This document shows, piece after piece, positions 1-6,268 of a stretch of DNA of 9,708 nucleotides. How positions within the stretch are numbered: position 1 is the first letter of the stretch; each line of letters opens with the position of its first letter. The notes below the pieces were generated by a model, which saw only the letters and a list, made by a program, of their open reading frames with translations, searched no databases and was not told the DNA's origin. The stretch is taken from assembly GCA_020048295.1 (NCBI GenBank), contig JAIFMT010000200.1, positions 1 through 9,708 of the forward strand, given 5' to 3'. Origin of the DNA: Rhodoferax sp. (GTDB lineage: Bacteria > Pseudomonadota > Gammaproteobacteria > Burkholderiales > Burkholderiaceae). Made by a program: the position numbers and the translations under genes.

Positions 1-796
1 CACGGGTCTGCCCGGCCAGTGTGGCAAGCGCTGCATGCAGCAGCACCAGCCCATCACCAGACACGTCGGCAGGCAATTGCGCCAAGGCGATGCGCGCTGC
101 CGCCAGATCATTGCTGCCCAACGCCTTCAAGGCCGGCTGCAAGGCCGGGGCGATCTGGTTGGCATCCAGATGGCGCAGTGGGTCGGCACTCAGCGCGCTG
201 ACCCATTGAATGCGCTGGCGTGGGTTACTCAGCACGATCTTGACTGGCGCGCGGCCCACTTCGGCCATGGCAGCTTCCTGGCTGTTGACGGTCAGCTGCC
301 CCTGCGCGTTGGCAAACTCCACGGTGCCCGCAAACACCGTCAGCAGCGTTTTGCCGCTGGCATCCACATCCAGCTCCCACTCTGTGCCACGGATGCCAGC
401 GGTGGCAGCCGGCGTTTCAAAGTTCAGCCGGCCTCCAGCAGGCCGCTTGCTCTGCGCCCAGGCCCGCCCCAGATTCAGCAGCAGCGTTGACTCCCGCTTC
501 TGCGAATCCACCTGCTTGACCTGCAGCACCGAGTTTTGGTTGAGCCGCAGTTGCGTGTCGTCGGCAAACAACAAAGCCATCTTTGAGGCGGCCAGAGTCC
601 GAACGAACGCCCCGCCAGACAGCGTCGCCAGCGGCTTGGCAGCCGACCAGCCAACAGCATCCGTCTGACGCTGTTCGCCTTGTCCCTGGAGGCTGACAAT
701 CTGGGCCGCCGCATCCGCTGGCAGCGCCGCCTGCGCCGCGCCTGCCAGCAGACAGGCAGCCCATAGCGCGCCGCCAATGATTTGTGTGATGTGCAT
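1..796 (-). CDS. FecR-domain periplasmic protein, 3'-truncated by window edge
   Basis: 265 codons are visible; the C-terminus lies beyond the window. The ATG at 796-794 is preceded by GGAGG (complement of 801-805) four bases upstream. Residues 1-24 look like a Sec signal peptide: short polar start, hydrophobic core, AQA-A cleavage site near 23/24. Residues 33-180 match the FecR domain: GGAFVRT near 61-67, LLFADDTQLRLN near 75-86, then FETPAATAGIRGTEWELDV near 127-145 and a TVFAGTVEF strand near 153-161. FecR domains outside iron-siderophore signalling are common in exported proteins of unknown ligand, often followed by helical repeats or LysM. The visible tail (about 205-265) is Ala/Leu-rich and helical, so a TPR-like region may follow; this is inference. 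There is no transmembrane helix after the FecR domain in the visible part, so it is probably periplasmic, not an anti-sigma factor. The gene diverges from the HD-GYP gene. Confidence 0.85.
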   Translation of the reverse strand, partial: MHITQIIGGALWAACLLAGAAQAALPADAAAQIVSLQGQGEQRQTDAVGWSAAKPLATLSGGAFVRTLAASKMALLFADDTQLRLNQNSVLQVKQVDSQKRESTLLLNLGRAWAQSKRPAGGRLNFETPAATAGIRGTEWELDVDASGKTLLTVFAGTVEFANAQGQLTVNSQEAAMAEVGRAPVKIVLSNPRQRIQWVSALSADPLRHLDANQIAPALQPALKALGSNDLAAARIALAQLPADVSGDGLVLLHAALATLAGQTR

Positions 797-839
797 GATG
801 CCTCCGAGCCTTTGGTTGAGCAGTGCATTGTCCAAAAAG

Positions 840-874
840 ATGTTGCGCGACTGGGCGCGACTGAGCCGCAACAT
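840..874. promoter_or_regulatory. Inverted plus direct repeat cluster between divergent genes (candidate operator)
   Basis: ATGTTGCG (840-847) and CGCAACAT (867-874) form a perfect 8-bp inverted repeat. Between and overlapping the arms, GCGCGACTG occurs twice (845-853 and 855-863) with a 10-bp period, about one helical turn. The element sits in the 185-bp gap between the FecR-domain gene (minus) and the HD-GYP gene (plus), where a shared regulator would bind. The regulator is unknown. It could instead form a hairpin in the 5' leader of either transcript. I could not place convincing -35/-10 boxes around it. Confidence 0.4.
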
Positions 875-969
875 GATTCTGACTCAACTGTGTGTCATCA
901 CGTGCCAAAATCAAGCCAACGTCCATAAACCAGCGCCAGCCCGACACGGCGGGTTCGCGCCATCGCAAC

Positions 970-974
970 GGAGG
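970..974 (+). promoter_or_regulatory. Shine-Dalgarno GGAGG for the HD-GYP gene
   Basis: GGAGG lies seven bases before the ATG at 982. The same frame stays open upstream to 892, but no comparable ribosome-binding site precedes that region and its residues do not look conserved, so 982 is taken as the start. Confidence 0.8.
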
Positions 975-981
975 CTGCACC

Positions 982-2622
982 ATGACATCAACAACAAGCC
1001 AGGAAACCATGATGGTTGATGCCTTGCTGAAGCGACTTGATCAACTCAACGACATTGGTGCCTCGCTGTCGGGTGAACGCGACATCACGCGTTTGCTGGA
1101 GCAGATTTTGCTGGCCGCCAAGCTCATCACGCACGCCGATGGCGGCACGCTGTACCGCTTGCTGGACGATGCCGACACGCTGCGCTTTGAGATTTTGCGC
1201 ACCGACTCGCTGGGCATTGCCATGGGGGGCACCTCGGGCGTGGCGATTGATTTCCCCGACATCCACCTGAAAACCCCGGCTGGTGCGCCCAATGATTCGC
1301 TGGTGGCCGCGTATGCCGCCATTCACAAGGTCACGGTCAACATTCTTGATGCGTATGACGAGGGCGATGAATTTGATTTTTCTGGCACGCGGGTGTTCGA
1401 TGAGCGCACCGGCTACCGCTCGCAGTCATTTTTGACCGTGCCCATGTGCAACCATGAAGGCGATGTGATTGGCGTGCTGCAGCTGATCAACGCGCTGGAC
1501 CCGCTGACCGGACAAGTGCAGGCTTTTTCGCACGCGGACCAGCGGCTGGCCGAGTCGCTGGCCTCGCAGGCGGCGATTGCGCTGAACAACCGGCTGCTGA
1601 TGAAGCAGCTGGAAGAGCTGTTTGAGTCCTTCATTGGCCTGATCAACCTGGCGATTGACGAAAAGTCGCACCATACCGGCGGCCATTGCCAGCGCGTGCC
1701 GGTGCTGACCATGATGATTGCCGAAGCGGTGGCGGCCGCGCAGGAAGGGCCGCTGGCGCACTTCAGCATGAGCGATGCCGACCGCTACGAACTCAAGATT
1801 GCCGGGCTGCTGCATGACTGCGGCAAGGTGACCACGCCGGTGCACGTGTTTGACAAATCCACCAAGCTGCAAACCCTGTATGACCGCATCCACCTGATTG
1901 ACACCCGTTTTGAAGTGCTCAAGCGCGACGACGAAATTGCCGCGCTGCGCCAGCAACTGGCCTTGCGCCCGCAGGTGGATGCCGCCGCTGAAGCCGCCAT
2001 CATGGCGCGTAGCCGGGCTGCGCAGGACACGCTCGACGGCGAACGGGAGTTTTTGCGCAGTGCCAATGTCGGTGCCGAAACCATGCGCGATGAAGACATG
2101 GAGCATGTGCGCAGCATTGGCCGCAAGTACAGCTGGCGCAACGTCGATGGCCTGCAGACGCGATTTTTGAGCTCCGATGAGATCGAAAACCTGTGTATCC
2201 GCAAAGGCACGCTGACCAATGCCGAGCGCGATGTGATCAATTACCACATCGTTGCCACCATCAAGATGCTGGAAAAGCTGCCCTGGCCGAAACACCTTCA
2301 GCATGTGCCGGAATTTGCCGGTGGCCACCACGAGCGCATGGACGGCCGCGGCTACCCCAAAGGCCTGACGCGCGAGCAGATGTCGGTGCAGGCGCGCATC
2401 ATGGGCATTGCCGATATCTTTGAGGCCCTGACCGCATCAGACCGGCCCTACAAGCCCGGCATGAAGCTGTCGCAAGCGCTGCGCATCATGAACGAACTCA
2501 AGCTGGGCGGCCACATTGACCCGGATTTGTTTGACGTGTTTGTCAGCTCCGGGGTGTACCGCCGCTATGGTGAGAAGTTTCTCAATCCGTTGCAGCTCGA
2601 CGAGGTGGTGTTGCCCGATTGA
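982..2622 (+). CDS. GAF and HD-GYP domain cyclic-di-GMP phosphodiesterase
   Basis: 546 residues. Residues about 8-195 form a GAF sensor domain (THADGGTLYRL near 47-57, SFLTVPM near 150, GVLQLIN near 167). No membrane segment is seen, so it should be cytosolic. The C-terminal half is an HD-GYP domain, which hydrolyses cyclic di-GMP on a bi- or trinuclear metal centre. The expected ligands are all present: H235 in HTGGHCQRV, H278-D279 in LLHDCGKV, H422 in INYHIV, H449-H450, and D478 in GIADIFEAL. The GYP signature reads HHERMDGRGYPKGL (449-462), so activity is expected. Unusually, the HD pair and H422 are 143 residues apart instead of roughly 30; residues about 297-407 are an inserted, charged, helical segment. 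The gene appears to be transcribed alone, diverging from the FecR-domain gene. What the GAF domain binds is unknown. Confidence 0.9.
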   Translation: MTSTTSQETMMVDALLKRLDQLNDIGASLSGERDITRLLEQILLAAKLITHADGGTLYRLLDDADTLRFEILRTDSLGIAMGGTSGVAIDFPDIHLKTPAGAPNDSLVAAYAAIHKVTVNILDAYDEGDEFDFSGTRVFDERTGYRSQSFLTVPMCNHEGDVIGVLQLINALDPLTGQVQAFSHADQRLAESLASQAAIALNNRLLMKQLEELFESFIGLINLAIDEKSHHTGGHCQRVPVLTMMIAEAVAAAQEGPLAHFSMSDADRYELKIAGLLHDCGKVTTPVHVFDKSTKLQTLYDRIHLIDTRFEVLKRDDEIAALRQQLALRPQVDAAAEAAIMARSRAAQDTLDGEREFLRSANVGAETMRDEDMEHVRSIGRKYSWRNVDGLQTRFLSSDEIENLCIRKGTLTNAERDVINYHIVATIKMLEKLPWPKHLQHVPEFAGGHHERMDGRGYPKGLTREQMSVQARIMGIADIFEALTASDRPYKPGMKLSQALRIMNELKLGGHIDPDLFDVFVSSGVYRRYGEKFLNPLQLDEVVLPD

Positions 2623-2667
2623 CTGCGGGTGGGTGCAGGGCAGCCAGTGTGCGCTGGCCGGCCCGCA

Positions 2668-2683
2668 GATAATCGGGCGCATG
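2668..2683 (+). promoter_or_regulatory. Possible -10 element just before an ATG, upstream of tsaB
   Basis: GATAAT (2668-2673) is followed seven bases later by ATG at 2681. The arrangement resembles the one before pyrF (TACAAT, six bases, ATG). The frame opened by this ATG closes at 2773 and is not the tsaB frame, so this may be the tsaB promoter with a short upstream frame, or a relic of an older start. No good -35 box is seen. GCCCG (2661-2665) and CGGGC (2674-2678) could pair around it. Confidence 0.25.
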
Positions 2684-2705
2684 AATGCACGTCACACGCT
2701 CAATT

Positions 2706-2733
2706 TTGACAGTTTAAATAGCATAGCTTTAAG
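2706..2733 (+). promoter_or_regulatory. Candidate sigma-70 promoter for tsaB cluster
   Basis: A perfect TTGACA (2706-2711) is followed after 16 bases by TTTAAG (2728-2733), which matches four of six positions of TATAAT. The -10 half lies inside interspersed repeat copy A. It would drive tsaB, rimI and the glycosylase gene as one unit. Confidence 0.35.
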
Positions 2734-2767
2734 CGCTTTATTCATAAGGGCTAGAGGTCAATTTGAT
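2723..2767 (+). repeat. Interspersed 45-bp repeat, copy A
   Basis: Begins ATAGCTTTAAGCGC and contains AAGGGCTAGAGG (2747-2758 region). It aligns without gaps to copies at 4238 (30 of 45 identical, counted by eye) and 9402 (27 of 45). AGCGCTT and AAGGGCT inside it can pair around a 7-base loop with one mismatch. It is AT-richer than its surroundings. Its AGAGG (2753-2757) is spaced eight bases from the tsaB ATG, whose first two bases are the last two of the repeat. Similar sequences are, from memory, abundant in Comamonadaceae genomes. Confidence 0.7.
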
Positions 2768-3562
2768 GCTTAATTTGTCGCAGAGGGCCGCAGCACCGGA
2801 CGGGGCTGCCGATGGCCTGAACCTGTTGGCCCTTGACACCAGCACCGAGTGGATGTCGCTGGCCGTGCAGCGCGCCGGGGTGGCGCAATCCCGCAGATTC
2901 AAGCGCTGATGGCGCAGGCCGAACTGCGCTTTGAGGCGCTCGATGCGATCGTCCTGGGTATCGGCCCGGGCTCGTTCACTGGCTTGCGCAGCGCCTGCGC
3001 GGTGGCGCAAGGGCTGGCTTTTGCGGCCGGTGTGCCGGTACTGCCGGTCGATACGCTGCTGGCCGTGGCCGAAGATGCGCGTTGGCAAGGCGCTGCCAAA
3101 GAAGTTTTTCAAGTGACCGCGCTGCTCGATGCGCGGATGGACGAGCTGTACGCCGCCAGCTATTTGTTTCAGAGTGGGCAATGGACGACCATTCAGGCCT
3201 GCAGCTTGATCAGACCTGAAGAACTGGCGCGCTTTTGCGGTCTCGACCGTACCCCGGATGCCAGCCAGGCAGCACCCACAAACCCTGCCAGCCGACGGTG
3301 GGCGGCGGGCGCGCGCACCACTGCGACCCCAGTATTGGCGGGCAATGTGTTCACGGTTTACGCCGCACGCTTGCCCGACATGCAAGCGCTGCGCGTCAGC
3401 GCCTTGCCCACGGCCACCGCGCTGCTGCGCCTGGCCCCTGCCTTGCTGGCAGCAGGTGCTGCCGTGCCAGCGGCGCAAGCGCTGCCGACCTATGTGCGCG
3501 ACAAGGTGGCACAAACCACACAAGAGCGCGTGGCTGCCAGAAACGCAGGGGCGCTGGCATGA
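2766..3562 (+). pseudogene. tsaB: tRNA t6A synthesis protein TsaB (YeaZ), frameshifted with internal deletion
   Basis: TsaB partners TsaD, TsaE and TsaC in making N6-threonylcarbamoyladenosine at position 37 of ANN-reading tRNAs. The frame from ATG 2766 gives the conserved N-terminal strand NLLALDTSTEWMSLAVQRAG, then runs to a stop at 2907. The rest continues in another frame from about 2879: IPQIQALMAQ, then GIGPGSFTGLRSACAVAQGL, the hallmark TsaB/TsaD segment, PVLPVDTLLAVAEDA and LLDARMDELYAA, ending at 3562. One extra G in the GGGG run at 2877-2880 would fuse the frames, but about 17 residues usual between the AVQRAG and IPQIQ parts would still be absent. It is either a real lesion, a sequence error or a diverged locus. 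The start has AGAGG from repeat copy A. rimI follows 34 bases later, the usual pairing. Confidence 0.75.
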
Positions 3563-3596
3563 GCCAGCGCAACCGTGACGCACACGGGTGGGCCTG

Positions 3597-4097
3597 ATGA
3601 ATGCGCCGAAGCGCCCGGTTGAAGCGCGCTTTGAGCCGATGCGCGATGCCGACCTGGCAGCGGTGGCATCGGTTGAACAGCAGGCCTATGCGCACCCCTG
3701 GCAGCGCAGCCATTTCAGCGACAGCCTGCACAGTGGTTATCAGGCACAGTTACTGCTGGCCGGTGACCAGCTGCTGGGTTATTTTGTCGCCATGAAAGGT
3801 TTTGAAGAAGTGCACCTGCTCAACATCACGGTGGCCCCGGCTTATCAGCGCCAGGGCTGGGCGCAGCTGATGCTCGATGCGCTGGCGCTTTGGGCGCGTG
3901 GGCAAGGTGTGCAATGGCTGTGGCTGGAAGTGCGCGCGGGCAACACGCGCGCCATCCACGTCTATAAAGCGTATGGTTTTCGCGTGGTGGGGCAGCGCAA
4001 GGGGTATTACCCGGCCAGCCAGGGCCAGCGCGAAGACGCCTGGGTGATGAGCTGCCGGATTGGCGACCTGGCCGAGTCGGCGAAAATGCCCGCATGA
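3597..4097 (+). CDS. rimI: Ribosomal-protein-alanine N-acetyltransferase RimI
   Basis: 166 residues from ATG 3597; GTG 3588 in the same frame is a possible start three codons earlier. Neither has a strong Shine-Dalgarno, though GGGTGGG overlaps the area. This is a GNAT-fold enzyme that acetylates the N-terminal alanine of ribosomal protein S18 using acetyl-CoA. The acetyl-CoA loop is seen in NITVAPAYQRQGWAQLMLDAL (motif A). Motif B reads LEVRAGNTRAIHVYKAYGF and contains E111 and Y123, with the same 12-residue spacing as the catalytic Glu and Tyr described for E. coli RimI. RKGYY follows, as usual. Length is close to the family's usual 150-165. It lies between tsaB and the glycosylase gene, an arrangement common in Burkholderiales, and its stop overlaps the next start by ATGA, suggesting translational coupling. 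Confidence 0.9.
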   Translation: MNAPKRPVEARFEPMRDADLAAVASVEQQAYAHPWQRSHFSDSLHSGYQAQLLLAGDQLLGYFVAMKGFEEVHLLNITVAPAYQRQGWAQLMLDALALWARGQGVQWLWLEVRAGNTRAIHVYKAYGFRVVGQRKGYYPASQGQREDAWVMSCRIGDLAESAKMPA

Positions 4098-5143
4098 GCC
4101 TGAACCTGGACCCCCGCCACCGCGCCATGCTGGCTGAAATGGGCGTACGCGTCTGGTGGCCGCAGCCGGGTGCCGAACCCGTCGGGCAGGCTGACTTGAA
4201 TGCAGCGCAGGCCAACACCCAAGATACTACAGATAATATAGCTTCCAGCGCAGATCAGCAAAGGGCTAGAGGCCAAAATCATCAAAATTCCTTGACGGAT
4301 CATCATGACCCTGAAAGTGGTTTGACTGACACTGCGACACAACCGGGTACGTCGCCTGGTGGCGCTGCGTCCGTGCCGCCGGCGGCCACCCGGCCTGCAC
4401 CGGCAAGCCAGACAGCCAGGCGGTCGCCCGGGCCAGCAGCACTGCTGCCGTTGCCCGAAGGCATTGCCACCATGGACTGGCCGTCCCTGAGCGATGCGGT
4501 GGCCCACTGCCAGGCGTGCGCCATGTGCCTGGGCCGCCAGGCGGCAGTGTTCACGCCGCTGCCGGCTGACCTGCACTGCGACTGGCTGGTGCTGGCCGAA
4601 CCACCCGATGATGCGCAGGAGCGCGCGGGCCAGCCGTTTGTCGGCGAAGCCGGCCAACTGCTTGACAACATGCTCAAGGCAGTCGGTGTCAGACGCTATC
4701 TGCCGGCGGCGACAGCGGCAGATGCACCGGCGGCGACCCGTGGGCCTGATGTGGCGAGCGTGGCCGTGCCTGCCGCGTCCGAGCCAATGGCTTACCTGAG
4801 CCATGTGCTCAAGTGCCGCCCAGCGCGTCCCACCGCACCCGACGCTGCGGCGCTGGCCGCTTGCGCCCACTATTTAAGGCGCGAAATTGCCTTGCTGCAG
4901 CCCAAAGTCATCCTTGCCATGGGCCGTTATGCGATGCAGGTGCTGCTCGGCCAAGACCACCCAGGCGGGCTGACCTTGCCGCTGGGCAAATTGCGCGGCC
5001 AGGTGTGGCACTACCAGGGCGTGCCAGTGGTGGTGACCTATCCGCCGGCGTATCTGCTGCGCAACGGGCAGGACAAGGCCCGCGCCTGGGCCGACCTGTG
5101 CCTGGCGCTCGATGTGGTGCAGGGCTTGGCGCCAGATCACTGA
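4094..5143 (+). CDS. Family-4-like uracil-DNA glycosylase with altered active-site motifs
   Basis: 349 residues; the ATG overlaps the rimI stop. Family-4 enzymes remove uracil from DNA and carry a 4Fe-4S cluster. The cluster cysteines fit: C139 and C142 in HCQACAMC, C241 in LKCRP, and C257 sixteen residues later. PFVGEAGQLLD (181-191) is conserved. Other motifs deviate: GE.PG reads AEPPD (168-172, with E169 kept), the NV.KCRPP asparagine is H236, and the HPAYLLR histidine is P317 in YPPAYLLR. Residues about 24-125 form a low-complexity Pro/Ala/Thr linker after an N-terminal piece (LDPRHRAMLAEMGVRVWWP), and about 30 extra residues lie at 203-233. Part of the linker (about 49-63) is encoded by repeat copy B. 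It could be a slow or altered-specificity glycosylase, or a non-catalytic relative; family membership is secure, activity is not. Confidence 0.82.
   Translation: MSLNLDPRHRAMLAEMGVRVWWPQPGAEPVGQADLNAAQANTQDTTDNIASSADQQRARGQNHQNSLTDHHDPESGLTDTATQPGTSPGGAASVPPAATRPAPASQTARRSPGPAALLPLPEGIATMDWPSLSDAVAHCQACAMCLGRQAAVFTPLPADLHCDWLVLAEPPDDAQERAGQPFVGEAGQLLDNMLKAVGVRRYLPAATAADAPAATRGPDVASVAVPAASEPMAYLSHVLKCRPARPTAPDAAALAACAHYLRREIALLQPKVILAMGRYAMQVLLGQDHPGGLTLPLGKLRGQVWHYQGVPVVVTYPPAYLLRNGQDKARAWADLCLALDVVQGLAPDH
4238..4282 (+). repeat. Interspersed 45-bp repeat, copy B, inside the glycosylase gene
   Basis: Begins ATAGCTTCCAGCGC and contains AAAGGGCTAGAGGCCAAAA, matching copy A at ATAGCT, AGCGC and AGGGCTAGAGG. 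It is in the same orientation as the gene, keeps the reading frame and has no stop in that frame. It encodes roughly IASSADQQRARGQNH of the linker. Local AT content is visibly higher than in the flanking coding sequence. Confidence 0.65.
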
Positions 5144-5164
5144 ACGCGCTGAACGCGCCAGCGC
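5141..5164. repeat. Tandem 9-mer and weak hairpin at convergent gene ends
   Basis: TGAACGCGC is repeated in tandem (5141-5149 and 5150-5158), the first copy starting at the glycosylase stop codon. GCGCTG (5146-5151) and CAGCGC (5159-5164) can pair around a 7-base loop. No T-tract follows on either strand, so I do not call an intrinsic terminator. The stretch fills most of the 33-bp gap between the convergent glycosylase and CDF genes. Confidence 0.3.
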
Positions 5165-5176
5165 CAGACGCTTGAC

Positions 5177-6142
5177 TCAGCCAGGGGTGAGTCCGCCTTC
5201 CGCGCTGATCTGGTGGTCAAGGTCGGGGCGTTTGTAGGGGTCAATGTGCGTCAGCAGGTGCAACACGCGGTGCAACTGCATCACGCGCTGCTGCGCATCC
5301 ACCGAGATGTCGTGCGCCTGCTCCACCGTCAGGGTGGACAACACTTCAAGGTGCGCATCCACCACGATCATGTCGCCCATCTTGCGCGTGCGCACGTCGT
5401 GCACACCGCTGACACCCGGGGTGGCGAGCAATGTCTGGCGGATGGCTTGCACTTCGGTGTCATCGACCGCATGGTCGGTCAGGTCGTGCAGCGCGGCAAA
5501 GCCAAAGCTCCAGCCCATGCGCGTCACCATGAAGCCCACAATGGCCGCAGCAATCGGGTCAAGAATCGGGTAACCCGCCAGGTTGCCGATGATGCCTGCA
5601 CCCACGACCAGCGACGATGCCGCGTCCGAACGGGCGTGCCAGGCGTTAGCCACCAGCATGCTGCTTTTGACGCGCTTGGCCACCGCCAGCATGTAGCGAA
5701 ACAGCGTTTCCTTGGCCACCAGCGCGCCGCCTGCCACCCACAGCGCGGTGATGTGCACAGTGGCAATCGCGCTCGGGTTTTGCAGCTTGACCACCGCCGA
5801 CCACAGCATGCCAACCCCCACCGCCAGCAGCAGCAGGCCCAAAACCAGCGAGGCTGCCGTCTCAAAACGCTGATGACCGTAGGGATGGTCCTCATCGGCC
5901 TCCTTCTGGCTGTGGTGGTTGGCAAACAGCACCACAAAATCAGCGATCAGGTCTGACAGCGAATGAATGCCATCGGCCACCAGTGCCTGTGACTTGGAAA
6001 ACACCCCTACCACCACCTGCAGCAGCGTCAGCACCACGTTGACCACCACGCTGACCCAGGTGCTGCGCGAGGCGGCTGCTGTGCGCTCGGCCAGGCTGTA
6101 CTGGTGGGTGTCCGGCTGCTCGGAAATGGGATCGTGCGTCAT
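5177..6142 (-). CDS. Cation diffusion facilitator (CDF) family metal exporter
   Basis: 321 residues. CDF proteins are inner-membrane dimers that exchange divalent metal (Zn, Fe, Mn, Co) for protons and export it. The sequence shows six likely membrane helices between about 28 and 215. The TM2 site reads ADGIHSLSDL (56-65, with D57, H60, D64) and the TM5 site reads NAWHARSDA (167-175, with H169 and D173). HPYGHQRFE (86-94) is the usual TM2-TM3 loop motif. The C-terminal cytosolic domain (about 215-305) has the ferredoxin-like pattern, with H248, H264 and H277 as candidate metal ligands. The HxxxD site in TM5 is often seen in zinc transporters, but the metal cannot be fixed from sequence. The start at 6142 lacks a clear Shine-Dalgarno (T-rich leader). 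It is convergent with the glycosylase and divergent from pyrF. Confidence 0.9.
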   Translation of the reverse strand: MTHDPISEQPDTHQYSLAERTAAASRSTWVSVVVNVVLTLLQVVVGVFSKSQALVADGIHSLSDLIADFVVLFANHHSQKEADEDHPYGHQRFETAASLVLGLLLLAVGVGMLWSAVVKLQNPSAIATVHITALWVAGGALVAKETLFRYMLAVAKRVKSSMLVANAWHARSDAASSLVVGAGIIGNLAGYPILDPIAAAIVGFMVTRMGWSFGFAALHDLTDHAVDDTEVQAIRQTLLATPGVSGVHDVRTRKMGDMIVVDAHLEVLSTLTVEQAHDISVDAQQRVMQLHRVLHLLTHIDPYKRPDLDHQISAEGGLTPG

Positions 6143-6165
6143 GAAAAAAACAGAAAGTCGGTTTG

Positions 6166-6195
6166 GGCGCGCAGTTTAGGTGTTTTGTGCGCGCC
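6166..6195. promoter_or_regulatory. Perfect 8-bp inverted repeat between CDF gene and pyrF
   Basis: GGCGCGCA (6166-6173) and TGCGCGCC (6188-6195) are exact reverse complements, with a 14-base AT-richer centre and 22 bp between arms, about two helical turns. On the minus strand the centre contains TAAACT, a possible -10 for the CDF gene, and TTGACC (6196-6201) abuts the right arm on the plus strand. It may be an operator or an RNA hairpin in the CDF leader; the binding protein is unknown. Confidence 0.35.
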
Positions 6196-6255
6196 TTGAC
6201 CAGATGCGGGACTTTGCAGAACCTGCGTGCCGGCCTCTGTGGTGTTGCTGATTCT

Positions 6256-6268
6256 TACAATCCGCGCA
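6256..6268 (+). promoter_or_regulatory. TACAAT -10 element placing the pyrF transcript start at its ATG
   Basis: TACAAT (6256-6261) matches five of six -10 consensus positions and ends six bases before the pyrF ATG. A start site seven bases downstream of the box would fall on the A of ATG, giving a leaderless mRNA. No purine-rich ribosome-binding site is present between box and ATG. No good -35 box is seen at the expected distance. Confidence 0.4.

Noticed and set aside
1426..2331. Long open frame on the minus strand opposite the HD-GYP gene
   Set aside because: It is antisense to a gene with a full set of conserved motifs and shows no recognisable domain; a by-product of high GC codon bias.
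2643..2658. GCCAG/CTGGC hairpin after the HD-GYP gene as a terminator
   Set aside because: A five-bp stem with no T-tract following; not distinguishable from background in GC-rich DNA.
3559..3596. ATGA overlap at the tsaB stop as the rimI start
   Set aside because: That ATG is not in the rimI frame; rimI starts at 3588 (GTG) or 3597 (ATG).
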